A DNA stretch of 48,317 nt from Leptolyngbyaceae cyanobacterium MAG.088 (GCA_019634055.1 JAHQVZ010000027.1:1-48317); one strand, 5' to 3'. Positions 35,945 through 45,271 are shown, counted from the first letter of the stretch. Notes: a model not told the origin generated them from the sequence alone. Translations and numbers: made by a program.

Positions 35945-37042
35945 TCAAGTATTTGATGCATTTGGTTCCTGGCCATAGAGTTCTAGAACCTTTTGCATGA
36001 ATGCCTGATGCCATACATTGCGTTGAGAGATGCAGGTATTAATTCGAGCCGTGAAAACATCCCTGGCATTTTGCCAGGTCCTGGCAGGGTTGGCATAGTC
36101 CCATTCATGGCCGCCATCGATACCCGTGTAATAGTTTGGTCTTTCAGAAAAGGGACTGTAATATCTTCCTGCCCATGAGCCCCTCGTTGGATCATCAACA
36201 TCATTGGATGAATCCAGCAGGTACAGCAAAGAATTGGTATCCAAGGCTCGAAAGTATTTAGGAAAGACCTCTGTGATATGTGCCCCCAGAGCTCCGGCTT
36301 TTTGAGCTAAAAAGTCATTAAGCACCTTGGTTTCGTCAGCTATCTTCAGGTCCTGATTAAAAACCATGCCATTCCACGACCAGTCCATTTCCAGCCACCA
36401 TAGGTCAGGAAAGCGATTCCAAATATCCATGCGTGCCTCGCCCCAGGCATTCCAGTTATATTTTTGGCCGTCGCCATCGGCCAGGGCATTGTCTCGCAGA
36501 TAGGTGCCGATGGAAATAAGCCGTATCTTGCTTTGTTCTATAGGGGTAAGTTTTTCTAAGCTTTGGGTAACCCGATGTGTGCCTCCCCAGACCAGCATGT
36601 ACAGCGGCCGAGGATCGTTAACACTGGCCTCTGCTTTGACGGCAGCAATAGCCTGATCGTGGCTAGTCAATAACTTTGAGCGCAGATGTGAGGGGGGAGG
36701 GTAGTTAAGGTCTGGAAACTTATAGTCTGGAGTGTTGTAGTCCTGTTCGTAACGATCAAGAACCATTTGAGTTCCTTCAAGACCGCTATCAAGGCTGTCG
36801 GGCCAAATGCCCAAGATATCTACTTCATTGGCGTACATCATTAAGTGCGCCATCGACTGTCGATCGTCTGGGTCGCCTTTGCCAACCCGAATGTCAGAAA
36901 TGACTAAGATTCGTGGCTTGTTACTGAGAGGTTCTCTTGTTTGGTCTTCTGCTTCGGAAATAGGCCGGAGGCTATTGGCTGGGCTGCAAGAACCCATAGC
37001 AAGACCGATGAGCGAGTTCCTCAAAAAAGCTCGCCTATCCAT
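35945..37042 (-). CDS. Secreted DUF1593/Sde182-type protein, short paralogue
   Basis: 365 residues, only the N-terminal domain of the neighbouring 1,303-residue protein. Starts MDRRAFLRNSLIGLAMGSCSP: twin-arginine signal, with a Cys after the hydrophobic stretch that might be lipidated (weak lipobox). The acidic signature SDIRVGKGDPDDRQSM and VWGGTHRVTQSLEKLTP are kept, and the two domains look about two-thirds or more identical by eye. It ends at YGQEPNASNT, where the long protein continues into PKD modules. An SD-like TTAGGAGAA precedes both paralogues. Function unknown; predicted secreted, nucleoside-hydrolase-like fold. Confidence 0.83.
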   Translation of the reverse strand: MDRRAFLRNSLIGLAMGSCSPANSLRPISEAEDQTREPLSNKPRILVISDIRVGKGDPDDRQSMAHLMMYANEVDILGIWPDSLDSGLEGTQMVLDRYEQDYNTPDYKFPDLNYPPPSHLRSKLLTSHDQAIAAVKAEASVNDPRPLYMLVWGGTHRVTQSLEKLTPIEQSKIRLISIGTYLRDNALADGDGQKYNWNAWGEARMDIWNRFPDLWWLEMDWSWNGMVFNQDLKIADETKVLNDFLAQKAGALGAHITEVFPKYFRALDTNSLLYLLDSSNDVDDPTRGSWAGRYYSPFSERPNYYTGIDGGHEWDYANPARTWQNARDVFTARINTCISQRNVWHQAFMQKVLELYGQEPNASNT

Positions 37043-37107
37043 GGGCTGATTCTCCTAAAGGGTTAAGTGCGAATACTTTAAGCGCAGTAAAAACTACGGG
37101 CACCCCC

Positions 37108-37737
37108 TTATTCTTCTCGATATTTCCAGGCGGCCTGGAAAAAGTCTCGCTCACACACCATGGCGTAGCGATAGGTGGAACGAATTAACGCATTATCAGT
37201 GGCGTAGTCATCCACGATGGCCTCTAATTGAGCGGCTAAGGGTTCAAACTCGTCACTGCTGTAGGTGGCAATCCAATCTTTGTAGATATGCTCTGGAATG
37301 CCATTTTGCGCAAGCTGCTGACCCAAATAGGCATACAGACGCATGCAGGGCGACATAGCAACGGCTGTAACACCAATGGGTTGGCTCCAGGCGGTTGCGA
37401 GCAAAAAATCTGTATATTGCCGCGTGGCTGTGCCTGGGCTTACCAGAGCTAAATCTACATGCCAGGTCTGGGCATAGCTCTGGTGTAATTTTAGTTCTGA
37501 CAGCACCCCAGCAGCCAAATCATGGAATACATTAAAGCTTTGCCAGGAGGGGGCTTTAGCTGCTGCAATGCTATAGGCTCGGGCAAAGGCTTCTAAAAAG
37601 AATGCGTCCTGGCCCACATAGTAGGCAAAGGTTTCCTTGGGCAATGTGCCATTTGCAATGCCTTGTACAAACGGATGGGCAAGGCTTTCATTGGCAAGGT
37701 CCATGTGGTCTTGCCAAAGCTTAGAAGAAAGGGCCAT
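37108..37737 (-). CDS. tenA: TenA family protein (thiaminase II-like)
   Basis: 209-residue TenA/THI-4 helical protein. In characterised TenA the active-site Cys cleaves or salvages aminopyrimidines from degraded thiamin; here Cys131 (AVAMSPCMRLYAYLG) and Asp44 (YYVGQDAFFL) occupy the expected places, as do the KDWIATYSSDEF and FFQAAW blocks. So it is the TenA_C rather than the TenA_E type. Divergent from prfB with a 92-bp gap. No thiamin riboswitch was recognised upstream. Confidence 0.85.
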   Translation of the reverse strand: MALSSKLWQDHMDLANESLAHPFVQGIANGTLPKETFAYYVGQDAFFLEAFARAYSIAAAKAPSWQSFNVFHDLAAGVLSELKLHQSYAQTWHVDLALVSPGTATRQYTDFLLATAWSQPIGVTAVAMSPCMRLYAYLGQQLAQNGIPEHIYKDWIATYSSDEFEPLAAQLEAIVDDYATDNALIRSTYRYAMVCERDFFQAAWKYREE

Positions 37738-37829
37738 GGAGGTTAAATCGTCGGTCGGACTGCGGCTGACATTATAAAATTAATGGATTATGATCCCACC
37801 GGCACCCATCGCCGAATACCAATTGCCCC

Positions 37830-38955
37830 ATGCTAGATCTGTCTGACCTCAAACGCGAAAGCGATCTATTGACTAATCGCCTGGGCAAAGCTCAGGAATA
37901 CCTTTGACTTGCCTGCTATTCAAGCAAAAATTGATGATTTAGAGCAGGTGGCTGCCCAGCCAGACTTTTGGGATGATCAGGCACAAGCTCAAAAGACGCT
38001 GCAGGTCCTAAACGAATATAAATCTTACCTGGAACAGCTCAATACCTGGAATACGCAGCTTGGTGATATTCAGACCATTGCCGAATTGCTAGAGGTTGAG
38101 TCTGATTCGGCCCTTTTAACTGAAGCGCAAGAAACGGCTCAGAATCTGGCTAAATCGCTTGATCAGTGGGAGCTACAGCAGCTGTTGTCTGGTCCCTACG
38201 ATAAGCACAGTGCCATTTTGACTATCAATGCTGGTGCAGGGGGAACAGATGCTCAGGACTGGGCAGAAATGTTGCTACGGATGTATATGCGCTGGTGTGA
38301 ACAGCATAGTTACAGCATCAAATTAGTTGAGGAATCTAAGGGGGATGAAGCGGGTCTGAAGTCGGCCACCCTGGAAATTGATGGCCGCTATGCCTATGGC
38401 TATTTGAAAGCCGAAAAGGGCACCCATCGCCTGGTACGAATTTCGCCGTTTAATGCCAATGGCAAGCGTCAGACTAGTTTTGCTGGGATTGAGGTGATGC
38501 CGGTGTTGGATGACAATATCGAGCTAGATATCCCAGATAAAGACCTGGAAATTAAGACATCGCGTTCTGGCGGCGCGGGTGGTCAGAATGTCAATAAGGT
38601 GGAGACGGCTGTGCGGATTACCCACCTGCCGACCGGCTTATCGGTGCGGTGTACCCAGGAGCGATCGCAACTACAAAACCGCGAAAAAGCTATGGCACTG
38701 CTGAAGGCGAAACTTTTAGTCATTGCTCAAGAGCAGCAAGCCCAGGCCGTGGCAGACATTCGTGGTGACATCGTAGAAGCAGCCTGGGGCAACCAAATTC
38801 GCAACTATGTTTTTCATCCGTATCAAATGGTGAAAGACCTGCGCACAAACGTTGAGACGACTGCCATTGGCGATGTCATGAATGGTGATCTTGACCCATT
38901 TATTGAGGCTCTACTTCAGCAAGAAAATCAAATTACTCAAGAAACCACCCCATAG
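37830..38955 (+). CDS. prfB: Peptide chain release factor 2, with programmed +1 frameshift
   Basis: Recognises UGA and UAA and releases the chain. The gene starts at ATG 37830; 25 codons ([25 protein letters not shown]) end in CTT followed by in-frame TGA (37905-37907). Slipping one base gives CTT-GAC, continuing DLPAIQAK to 38955, a 374-residue product. The tripeptide SPF (205-207) and the GGQ motif (250-252) fall exactly where E. coli RF2 has them. The ORF read alone from TTG 37909 is therefore only the second part. Divergent from tenA. Confidence 0.93.
37893..37908 (+). promoter_or_regulatory. prfB +1 frameshift signal
   Basis: AGGAATACCTTTGAC: an internal Shine-Dalgarno-like AGG, the slippery CTT codon, in-frame UGA and the following C, the poor-termination context. 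Low RF2 slows termination at this UGA and favours slipping, an autoregulation known from many bacteria. The SD-like element is shorter than the E. coli AGGGGG. Confidence 0.88.
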
Positions 38956-39067
38956 ACAGTCCTTTGTCATATGGAACTGATACATTACTTAACACAGGCC
39001 CCCATGATGCTTAGCCGCAGTTTTCAGGGGGACTTTTAGCAGCGTAAAACTCATTTTAGTGAAAACC

Positions 39068-39244
39068 ATGGCCCAGTCTCCTCCTCCTTCTGTTGACACG
39101 CAACCTCAAGAACCCACCCCCAGTTATGTCAAATTAGCCATGCGCAATATGGTTAAAAAAGGGGGTAAATCCTTATTCCATTTTTTCCTAACCACCATCG
39201 GTCTGCTAGGACTCTTGGTTGGTTTAGCCTATCTGACACGGTGA
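39068..39244 (+). CDS. DUF3285 small membrane protein
   Basis: 58 residues from the ATG at 39068 (MAQSPPPSV); an earlier GTG at 39059 would add three residues. A Pro/Gln/Ser-rich start, a basic stretch (YVKLAMRNMVKKGGKSL) and one transmembrane helix (FFLTTIGLLGLLVGLAYL) match the cyanobacteria-specific DUF3285 family. Function unknown. The stop overlaps the GTG of ybeY (GTGA), indicating translational coupling in the prfB-DUF3285-ybeY-dgkA-trpG row conserved in cyanobacteria. Confidence 0.8.
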   Translation: MAQSPPPSVDTQPQEPTPSYVKLAMRNMVKKGGKSLFHFFLTTIGLLGLLVGLAYLTR

Positions 39245-39756
39245 TCTTGTTGACTAAACTAGTAAACCCTCAACTAGAACTTTGGGTAGAAACAAAAGAT
39301 CTTGAAACGATTATTCAACCCTCTGAGTTGCCAGCCACGACTACCTGGAAAGATTGGTTCTCTATATGGCTCAGTGTTCTCGCTCCCACTGCCTCACCGA
39401 TTGACTGCTACGAGGTTAGCCTTCTATTAACCAATGACCTGACTATTCAATCGTTAAATGCTAACTATCGGCATCAAGACAAAGCCACTGATGTGCTAGC
39501 GTTTGCGGCTCAAGAGACCGCAATACCTGGGGCTGAAACTATTTACCAAACGTGCCCTCTACCGCTTGGAGATGTCATTATTTCTGTAGAAACTGCCCAG
39601 CGGCAGCGGCATGATGACAATTATTCCCTTAGCCAAGAGTTAGCTTGGTTAGCTACCCATGGTCTTTTACACCTATTAGGATGGGATCATCCTAACGATG
39701 AAAGCTTGAAAATTATGCTAGAAAAGCAATCGTGTCTGTTACAACAGATTGATTGA
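39241..39756 (+). CDS. ybeY: Endoribonuclease YbeY (rRNA maturation factor)
   Basis: Metal-dependent RNase involved in 16S rRNA 3'-end maturation and ribosome quality control. 171 residues; the zinc site H140-x3-H144-x5-H150 appears in ATHGLLHLLGWDH, and the NANYRHQDKATDVLAF stretch is characteristic. GTG start overlaps the DUF3285 stop by four bases. The N-terminal ~40 residues extend beyond the E. coli protein, as usual in cyanobacteria. Confidence 0.94.
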   Translation: MILLTKLVNPQLELWVETKDLETIIQPSELPATTTWKDWFSIWLSVLAPTASPIDCYEVSLLLTNDLTIQSLNANYRHQDKATDVLAFAAQETAIPGAETIYQTCPLPLGDVIISVETAQRQRHDDNYSLSQELAWLATHGLLHLLGWDHPNDESLKIMLEKQSCLLQQID

Positions 39757-40021
39757 TCTATTGGCCAGATGAATGTTAAATCGCTGACTTAGATAGGTAA
39801 TATACGATCATAGATTTTGAAGAAGGTTAACATTAGTCTGCAGGATAATGGTGCTTTCGGGAAACTATCTAGTGGTTTCAGGCTTCGATTAACTAGGCCC
39901 GAAATTAATTAAGGGTTTCTCTATGGGCTAATTCCAGGATCCTGTTTTGACCGTTGCCAGTTGATTTCAATAGTTTTGTACGTTCGTGCGAGCTAACATA
40001 CATCACCTCTAAAGTTTGTGC

Positions 40022-40462
40022 ATGTCTATTTCTAATCTTCAAACCGTTCCTAAGAGTAAAAAGGAAAGCAAAACTGCTTGGCAGGTTGCCCCTGATTTAT
40101 TCAGCAGTTTTCGCTATGCGTGGGCTGGCATTGTCTATGCCACTAGAACCCAGCGAAACTTTCGTATTCATCTAGCGATTGGTTTGGTGGCTTTGTCCTT
40201 GGGGTTGATATTGCATATCAAGGCTATTGAAGCAGCTGTCGTTGCCATAACTATTAGTGCTGTTCTAGTCATGGAACTTATGAATACAGCCTTGGAGTCT
40301 GTTGTCGATCTAACGGTTGGCCAGACTTATCATGAGCTAGCTAAGATTGCCAAAGATTGTGCTGCTGGGGCTGTGTTGATCTCTGCTATGGCCGCTCTAT
40401 TGGTAGCCGGATTTGTTTATTTGCCGCCATTAATTGTGCTCTTGAACAACGGGATCGCTTAA
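40022..40462 (+). CDS. dgkA: Diacylglycerol kinase (DgkA family)
   Basis: 146-residue integral membrane kinase with three predicted helices (about 46-65, 69-85, 118-142). Family signature VMELMNTALESVVDL holds the catalytic and metal-binding Glu/Asn residues. Undecaprenol or diacylglycerol may be the substrate; most non-enteric relatives prefer undecaprenol. A TTG at 40016 could add two residues, but the ATG at 40022 fits better. Basic N-terminal stretch (KSKKESK) precedes the membrane part. In the conserved ybeY-dgkA-trpG order. Confidence 0.92.
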   Translation: MSISNLQTVPKSKKESKTAWQVAPDLFSSFRYAWAGIVYATRTQRNFRIHLAIGLVALSLGLILHIKAIEAAVVAITISAVLVMELMNTALESVVDLTVGQTYHELAKIAKDCAAGAVLISAMAALLVAGFVYLPPLIVLLNNGIA

Positions 40463-40490
40463 GCTGGGCTAACAGAGCTGTGGGCGGCCA

Positions 40491-41102
40491 ATGATTTTAG
40501 TCATTGATAATTACGATAGTTTTACCTATAACCTGGTGCAGTATTTAGGCGAGCTAGGTCAAACGCTCCCGATTGCAGCCGATATTCAGGTTTTTCGAAA
40601 TGACCAGATTACTGTAGACGAAATTCGTTCCTTGGTTCCGGATGGCATATTGATTTCGTCGGGTCCTGGAACGCCTAATGATGCGGGCATTTCTTTGGCG
40701 GTTATTCAAGAGTTGGGACCTACGATTCCCATACTTGGAGTATGTCTGGGGCATCAAAGCATTGGCCAGGTATTTGGTGGCACCGTTACAGCCGCTAGGG
40801 AATTGATGCATGGTAAAACATCCCCTGTGATGCATACTAATCAGGGGGTTTTCTTGGGGCTAGACAATCCGCTAACGGCTACTCGCTATCACAGTTTGGT
40901 GGTGGATCGAGAGAGCTGCCCTGAGTGCTTAGAAATTACTGCCTGGGTTGATGACGGTACGATCATGGGGGTACGCCATCGGCAATATCCTCATATTCAA
41001 GGTGTACAGTTTCATCCTGAAAGTGTCCTGACCGTATCTGGTAAGCAGCTATTGCATAACTTTTTAAGTTCTATCTCTGCTCGGGTCTCTGTGGCAGTTT
41101 AG
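40491..41102 (+). CDS. trpG: Anthranilate/aminodeoxychorismate synthase glutamine amidotransferase component
   Basis: 203-residue class I glutamine amidotransferase supplying ammonia to anthranilate synthase (tryptophan) or aminodeoxychorismate synthase (folate). Catalytic Cys in [10 protein letters not shown], and His/Glu in FHPESV near the end; oxyanion strand [11 protein letters not shown]. One amphibolic enzyme (trpG/pabA) often serves both pathways in bacteria lacking a second copy; which partner is used here cannot be told. Follows dgkA by 28 bp. Confidence 0.92.
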   Translation: MILVIDNYDSFTYNLVQYLGELGQTLPIAADIQVFRNDQITVDEIRSLVPDGILISSGPGTPNDAGISLAVIQELGPTIPILGVCLGHQSIGQVFGGTVTAARELMHGKTSPVMHTNQGVFLGLDNPLTATRYHSLVVDRESCPECLEITAWVDDGTIMGVRHRQYPHIQGVQFHPESVLTVSGKQLLHNFLSSISARVSVAV

Positions 41103-41251
41103 TGGTTTGTCGAGATATTGCATTCGGCGTTAATGCGGTTATAGTTTGCTGCAGAATTCAGAAAACTGTCTGCTCTACTTAGCGAGGATGCCAAGGCTGT
41201 GGCACTATAACAAGTCATGGACACTTGATCTCGATGGGATGTGAGGACAGT

Positions 41252-42010
41252 ATGAAACGGCGGCAATTGCTTCAGAATGCCGGTGCAGCATTCGTCGGTA
41301 CCCTTGGATTGGGCATTGCTTCAAATTGGCAAGCCTACCAAGCGCAAACGGGGACTTTAAGTATTACAGCCTTGGGGCATATGTGTTTCCGGTTTTCTGG
41401 CGGTGGCACAACGATTTTGACTAATCCATTTACTCCCATTGGATGTACTGAAGGGTATTCGGCTCCTGTGTTGAGCAGTTCAGATTTGGTTTTGGTGAGT
41501 AGTCGACTCTTTGATGAAGGGTTTATTCCTGAGAATGCAACGGTTGACTATTTAGATGAACCGGGAGTCTATGAAGTTAATGGGTTTGCTGTTCAAGGTG
41601 TGGGGATGCCCCATGATCGAGAAGGGGGTAGGCGGTTTGGGATTAATACGGCTTGGCTGTGGTCTCAATCTGGAGTCAAGGTAGTCCATTTAGGTGGAGC
41701 TGCTGCTCCTATTGATGTAGAGGATAAGATTTTGATTGGTCGGCCAGATGTACTCCTTGTACCTGTTGGCGGTGGACCAAAGGCCTATAATCCTGCAGAA
41801 GCGGTTGAGGCTGTTCAGAGTTTGCAGCCTAAAGTCGTTATTCCAACTCAGTATCGGACAACGGCTGCTAGCGCTAGTTGTGAATTAGAGGCTGTGGATG
41901 AATTTCTCAGTCTGATGGCGGGGACGCCCGTTGATCGGGTGGGCAGTACCTTAACGGTCCAAAGTGGTAGCCTGCCAGCAAGCGGTATGCGAATTAAGGT
42001 GGTTTCTTAA
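41252..42010 (+). CDS. Metallo-hydrolase-fold protein lacking the metal motif
   Basis: 252 residues from the ATG at 41252 (SD GTGAGG); the earlier ATG 41225 adds nine residues and has no SD. MKRRQLLQNAG is a twin-arginine-like signal followed by a hydrophobic segment (AAFVGTLGLGIA), so it is probably exported or membrane-attached. The remainder resembles UlaG-type metallo-beta-lactamase proteins (LGHMCFRFSGGGTTILTNPF, VHLGGAA), but where HxHxDH is expected it reads SSRLFDEG, and no second His cluster is visible. It is therefore likely an inactive or altered relative, common in cyanobacteria; function unknown. Confidence 0.8.
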   Translation: MKRRQLLQNAGAAFVGTLGLGIASNWQAYQAQTGTLSITALGHMCFRFSGGGTTILTNPFTPIGCTEGYSAPVLSSSDLVLVSSRLFDEGFIPENATVDYLDEPGVYEVNGFAVQGVGMPHDREGGRRFGINTAWLWSQSGVKVVHLGGAAAPIDVEDKILIGRPDVLLVPVGGGPKAYNPAEAVEAVQSLQPKVVIPTQYRTTAASASCELEAVDEFLSLMAGTPVDRVGSTLTVQSGSLPASGMRIKVVS

Positions 42011-42026
42011 CAGTGCAATTGGCCCC

Positions 42027-43346
42027 ATGACAATTACGCAGGAATATCAACAGCGAAGACAGGCTGTGATGACGTCTATTGGGCAAGGCACAGCTATTTT
42101 TGGCAGTGCTCCCACAGCGGTCATGCATAACGACGTGGAGCATCCGTTTCGGCAAAACAGCGACTTTTTCTATTTGACAGGGTTTAACGAGCCGGATGCG
42201 ATCGCAGTTCTGGCCCCTCACCATGAAGAACATCAATTTGTTCTGTTTGTGCGTCCTAAGAATAAGGAAAAAGAAACCTGGTCTGGCTATCGCACAGGGG
42301 TGGAGTTAGCTAAAGAAAAATACGGTGCTCAGGCTGCCTATCCAATTGAGGAACTAGCTGAAAAGCTACCGCAATATGTTGAAAATGCGGACCGGCTCTA
42401 TTACCACTTTGGTGACGATGGGCGCTTAGATCAGCATATTTTAGCCTTATGGCAACGCCTACTAGCAAAATATCCAAAGCGTGGGCGCGGGCCGATTGCC
42501 ATTGAAGATGGGCGGCTTTTGATGCAGCAGTTTCGCCGGATTAAAAACGCTAGCGAATTAGAGCAAATGCGCAAGGCCATTGCGATATCTGCCAAGGCCC
42601 ATAACCATGCCATGGCCATTACCCAGCCTGGCCGGTATGAATACGAAATCCAGGCAGAAATGGAGCATATTTTTCGGTTAGAAGGAGCCTTGGGGCCTGC
42701 CTATCCTTCGATTGTCGCCTCTGGTGCCAATGCCTGTATTTTGCATTACATTGAAAACGATCGCCAAATGGAAGCAGATGACCTGCTCTTAATTGACGCA
42801 GGTTGCTCCTATGGCTACTATAATGCCGACATTACGCGCACGTTTCCTGTTGGTGCACGGTTTACGTCCGAGCAACGCATTCTCTATGAACTCGTATTAG
42901 AAGCTCAACTACAGGCTATCGACGCTGTTCGTCCTGGACGCCCATTTAACGATTTCCATGACGCAGCAACTCGGGTCATTACTGAGGGGCTAGTGGATTT
43001 GGGATTACTTAAAGGCAACGTGGATACGTTAATCGAAGAGAAGAAGCACAAGGCTTTCTTTATGCATGGTACTGGTCACTTTTTGGGGTTAGATGTTCAC
43101 GACAGTGGGACCCTCCGTAACCCTGATAAAACCTGGCAACCATTTGCAACGGGTAATGTGGTAACGGTGGAACCTGGTATTTACATCGCTCCAAACTACG
43201 AGCCAGAGGAAGGTCAGCCTGATGTTGAGCAACGCTGGCGTGGCATTGGTATCCGGATTGAGGACGATGTATTGATCACCCAGGCAAGCCATGAAGTTCT
43301 TACCGCAGCGGTCCCTAAAAGTTTAGATGCCATGGAATCGCGGTAG
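42027..43346 (+). CDS. pepP: Xaa-Pro aminopeptidase (AMP-binding-protein P type)
   Basis: 439-residue M24B metallopeptidase removing N-terminal residues ahead of proline. N-terminal aminopeptidase P domain (HPFRQNSDFFYLTGF) and C-terminal pita-bread domain with the five metal ligands visible: LLIDAG, NADITR, HGTGHFLG, VEPGIY and GIRIEDD. The ATG at 42027 gives the family start MTITQEYQQRRQ; the longer frame from 41964 overlaps the preceding gene and adds a Cys/Trp-rich stretch unlike the family. Co-directional, 16 bp after the previous stop. Confidence 0.94.
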   Translation: MTITQEYQQRRQAVMTSIGQGTAIFGSAPTAVMHNDVEHPFRQNSDFFYLTGFNEPDAIAVLAPHHEEHQFVLFVRPKNKEKETWSGYRTGVELAKEKYGAQAAYPIEELAEKLPQYVENADRLYYHFGDDGRLDQHILALWQRLLAKYPKRGRGPIAIEDGRLLMQQFRRIKNASELEQMRKAIAISAKAHNHAMAITQPGRYEYEIQAEMEHIFRLEGALGPAYPSIVASGANACILHYIENDRQMEADDLLLIDAGCSYGYYNADITRTFPVGARFTSEQRILYELVLEAQLQAIDAVRPGRPFNDFHDAATRVITEGLVDLGLLKGNVDTLIEEKKHKAFFMHGTGHFLGLDVHDSGTLRNPDKTWQPFATGNVVTVEPGIYIAPNYEPEEGQPDVEQRWRGIGIRIEDDVLITQASHEVLTAAVPKSLDAMESR

Positions 43347-43650
43347 TCCTCAGTCTGTTCTCTCAGCAACGTATTTGTGGTGGCAGCTTGTATGAATTTA
43401 TTTTGATAAGGGTACTCTAACGGCGAGCTCGGCTTTGTTGTGCGCTAAGTAAGTACCTTGGTGATCTTGTCTGAAACCACAAAAGTTAGGTGAATCAAAG
43501 AAAGGGACAATCTCTAAACCGTACAATTTTTGATGTTCGATATCTTAAACATTGTACAAATGCGGTTAATCTTGTCTTGCGACATTGATCCTAGATTGGC
43601 CCAGGTGCTTAATGATCTTAGGATCATCACTGTTAAAAGGAACTGAAGCT
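43347..43650. other. Intergenic region upstream of the amidase
   Basis: About 300 bp. It contains GTACAAT...ATTGTAC-type inverted sequence around 43522-43558 but no convincing promoter or gene. The chosen GTG start of the amidase has AAAAGGA about 8 nt upstream. Confidence 0.35.
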
Positions 43651-45231
43651 GTGCATTGGAATTCTTCACTGGCTAGTAAGGTAGTCACTCGTGAAATGTC
43701 CTCCGGACTTATCTCTGGGGCGATTGGCATTTTAGGGGCTGTTTTGATTGCTTTGCCGGCTAATGCGGCTAATCTTCAGTTCTGGCGTTTTGATCAACAG
43801 CAAAGTCGTCTGACCTTTACGACTGATACTCAGGTTCGTCCAACGGCTCAGTTAATTTTTAACCCCACACGTTTAGTAATTGATTTGCCTGACACTCAGG
43901 TGACAAGTTCAGCTACTCAACAACAACTGCAGGAAGGATTGCAAGAGGTTCGAGTTGGCCAACTCGATGATCAAACAACTCGAATAGTGATCGAACTAGC
44001 CCCTGGCTATAGCTTAGATCCACAACAAGTTAAGGTGATAGGCGAGACCAGTCGTCGATGGTTTGTGCAGTTACCGGAGCTGTTAACGACCGATGGAGAA
44101 CCGGTCAGCCAGGTAGCTGAACGACCCGTTGCCCCTAATCAGGTAGATAATCAGACGACAGCTGATACTACTTCGAATGTTGAGAATCAGGACACTCAGG
44201 TTCAGAGTATTGTGGCAACGTCTGATGGCTTTTTTATTCGATTATCGGGTCCTGCTCCAGAGGTAGAGCTTCGACGTTCTCGTCCTCGTCGTCGTGATCC
44301 AGAGCGATCAATCACCTTAGAACTGTCCGATAGTTCCATTGCACCTGGCTTAACGTCGACTTCTTTGCCAGATAATCGCTACAGTGTCGAAAGCTGGGAC
44401 GTCTCTCAGGATGATTCAACGGTTTTAATTAAGATGACGCTGGGGGATGATAGTCCTGACTGGCGGACGATTGTGACTGAAATTAGCGATAGTCTGCGAG
44501 GGATTACTGTACTTCCCGACGGGGTTGCGATTCGCAACGTTCCTGACAGTGCCCCTAACAATAATAGTATTCCAGAACCCTCTGAACCCATTGGTAGTCG
44601 TCCTTCAAGGGATAGACCCGATAGAACGGCTAACCGTCCACCACCTGAGGTGACCTTGCCCCCTGAGTTACCTCGGGTTCGTCAGGGGCGTCTTGTGGTT
44701 GCCATTGATCCGGGTCATGGCGGACGTGATCCTGGTGCTGTAGGCATTGGCGGTCTTCAAGAAAAACAGGTGATTTTTCCCATTGCCCAGCAGGTAGCTT
44801 CTATTCTTCGAGAGCAAGGGGTCGATGTGGTCATGACCCGTAACCGCGATATTGAATTAGGTCTAGATCCTCGCGTCCAGATTGCTGAGCGTGCTGACGC
44901 GGATCTATTTGTCAGTATCCATGCCAATGCCATTAATCTCAGCCGGCCTGATGTGAATGGGTTAGAGACTTACTATTACTCCAGCGCAGGGGCTCGCTTT
45001 GCTCGCACGGTACATGATGTGGTCCTACGGGCTATGGGTATGTCCGATCGGCGTGTGCGACAGGCTCGCTTTTATGTGCTCCGACGTACCTCAATGCCCG
45101 CGATCTTAGTTGAGGTTGGGTTTGTCACTGGAGCAGAGGATATTCACAACCTGCGGGATCCAGAATGGCGTAGTGATATGGCAGATGCGATCGCACGCGG
45201 CATTCTTATCCATATCCAACGAGAGTTCTAA
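43651..45231 (+). CDS. amiC: N-acetylmuramoyl-L-alanine amidase with AMIN domain
   Basis: 526-residue cell-wall amidase. The GTG at 43651 was chosen because an SD (AAAAGGA) lies before it and the start MHWNSSL resembles cyanobacterial homologues; upstream TTG/ATG codons in the same frame lack one. Signal segment (ISGAIGILGAVLIALPANA), AMIN domain (about 45-150, e.g. ARLVIDLPDTQ-like FNPTRLVIDLPDT), a second AMIN-like region, a Pro/Arg-rich linker, and the C-terminal amidase_3 domain: VVAIDPGHGGRDPGA, SIHANA and ILVEVGF supply the zinc ligands and Glu. In filamentous cyanobacteria such amidases cut septal peptidoglycan to build cell-cell channels; inference here. Confidence 0.93.
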   Translation: MHWNSSLASKVVTREMSSGLISGAIGILGAVLIALPANAANLQFWRFDQQQSRLTFTTDTQVRPTAQLIFNPTRLVIDLPDTQVTSSATQQQLQEGLQEVRVGQLDDQTTRIVIELAPGYSLDPQQVKVIGETSRRWFVQLPELLTTDGEPVSQVAERPVAPNQVDNQTTADTTSNVENQDTQVQSIVATSDGFFIRLSGPAPEVELRRSRPRRRDPERSITLELSDSSIAPGLTSTSLPDNRYSVESWDVSQDDSTVLIKMTLGDDSPDWRTIVTEISDSLRGITVLPDGVAIRNVPDSAPNNNSIPEPSEPIGSRPSRDRPDRTANRPPPEVTLPPELPRVRQGRLVVAIDPGHGGRDPGAVGIGGLQEKQVIFPIAQQVASILREQGVDVVMTRNRDIELGLDPRVQIAERADADLFVSIHANAINLSRPDVNGLETYYYSSAGARFARTVHDVVLRAMGMSDRRVRQARFYVLRRTSMPAILVEVGFVTGAEDIHNLRDPEWRSDMADAIARGILIHIQREF

Positions 45232-45271
45232 GCACCTGGTGATGGTCTGTTTTATCTATGCTTATTCCTTT

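Noticed and set aside
37909-38955. prfB as a shorter gene from TTG 37909
   Set aside because: The upstream 25 codons, CTT-TGA-C context and correct GGQ spacing show it is the second part of a frameshifted gene.
39954-40175. ORF overlapping the start of dgkA
   Set aside because: Out-of-frame shadow of dgkA and its leader.
41964-42026. Longer pepP start overlapping the preceding gene
   Set aside because: Extra residues are unlike the family and ATG 42027 fits homologue length.
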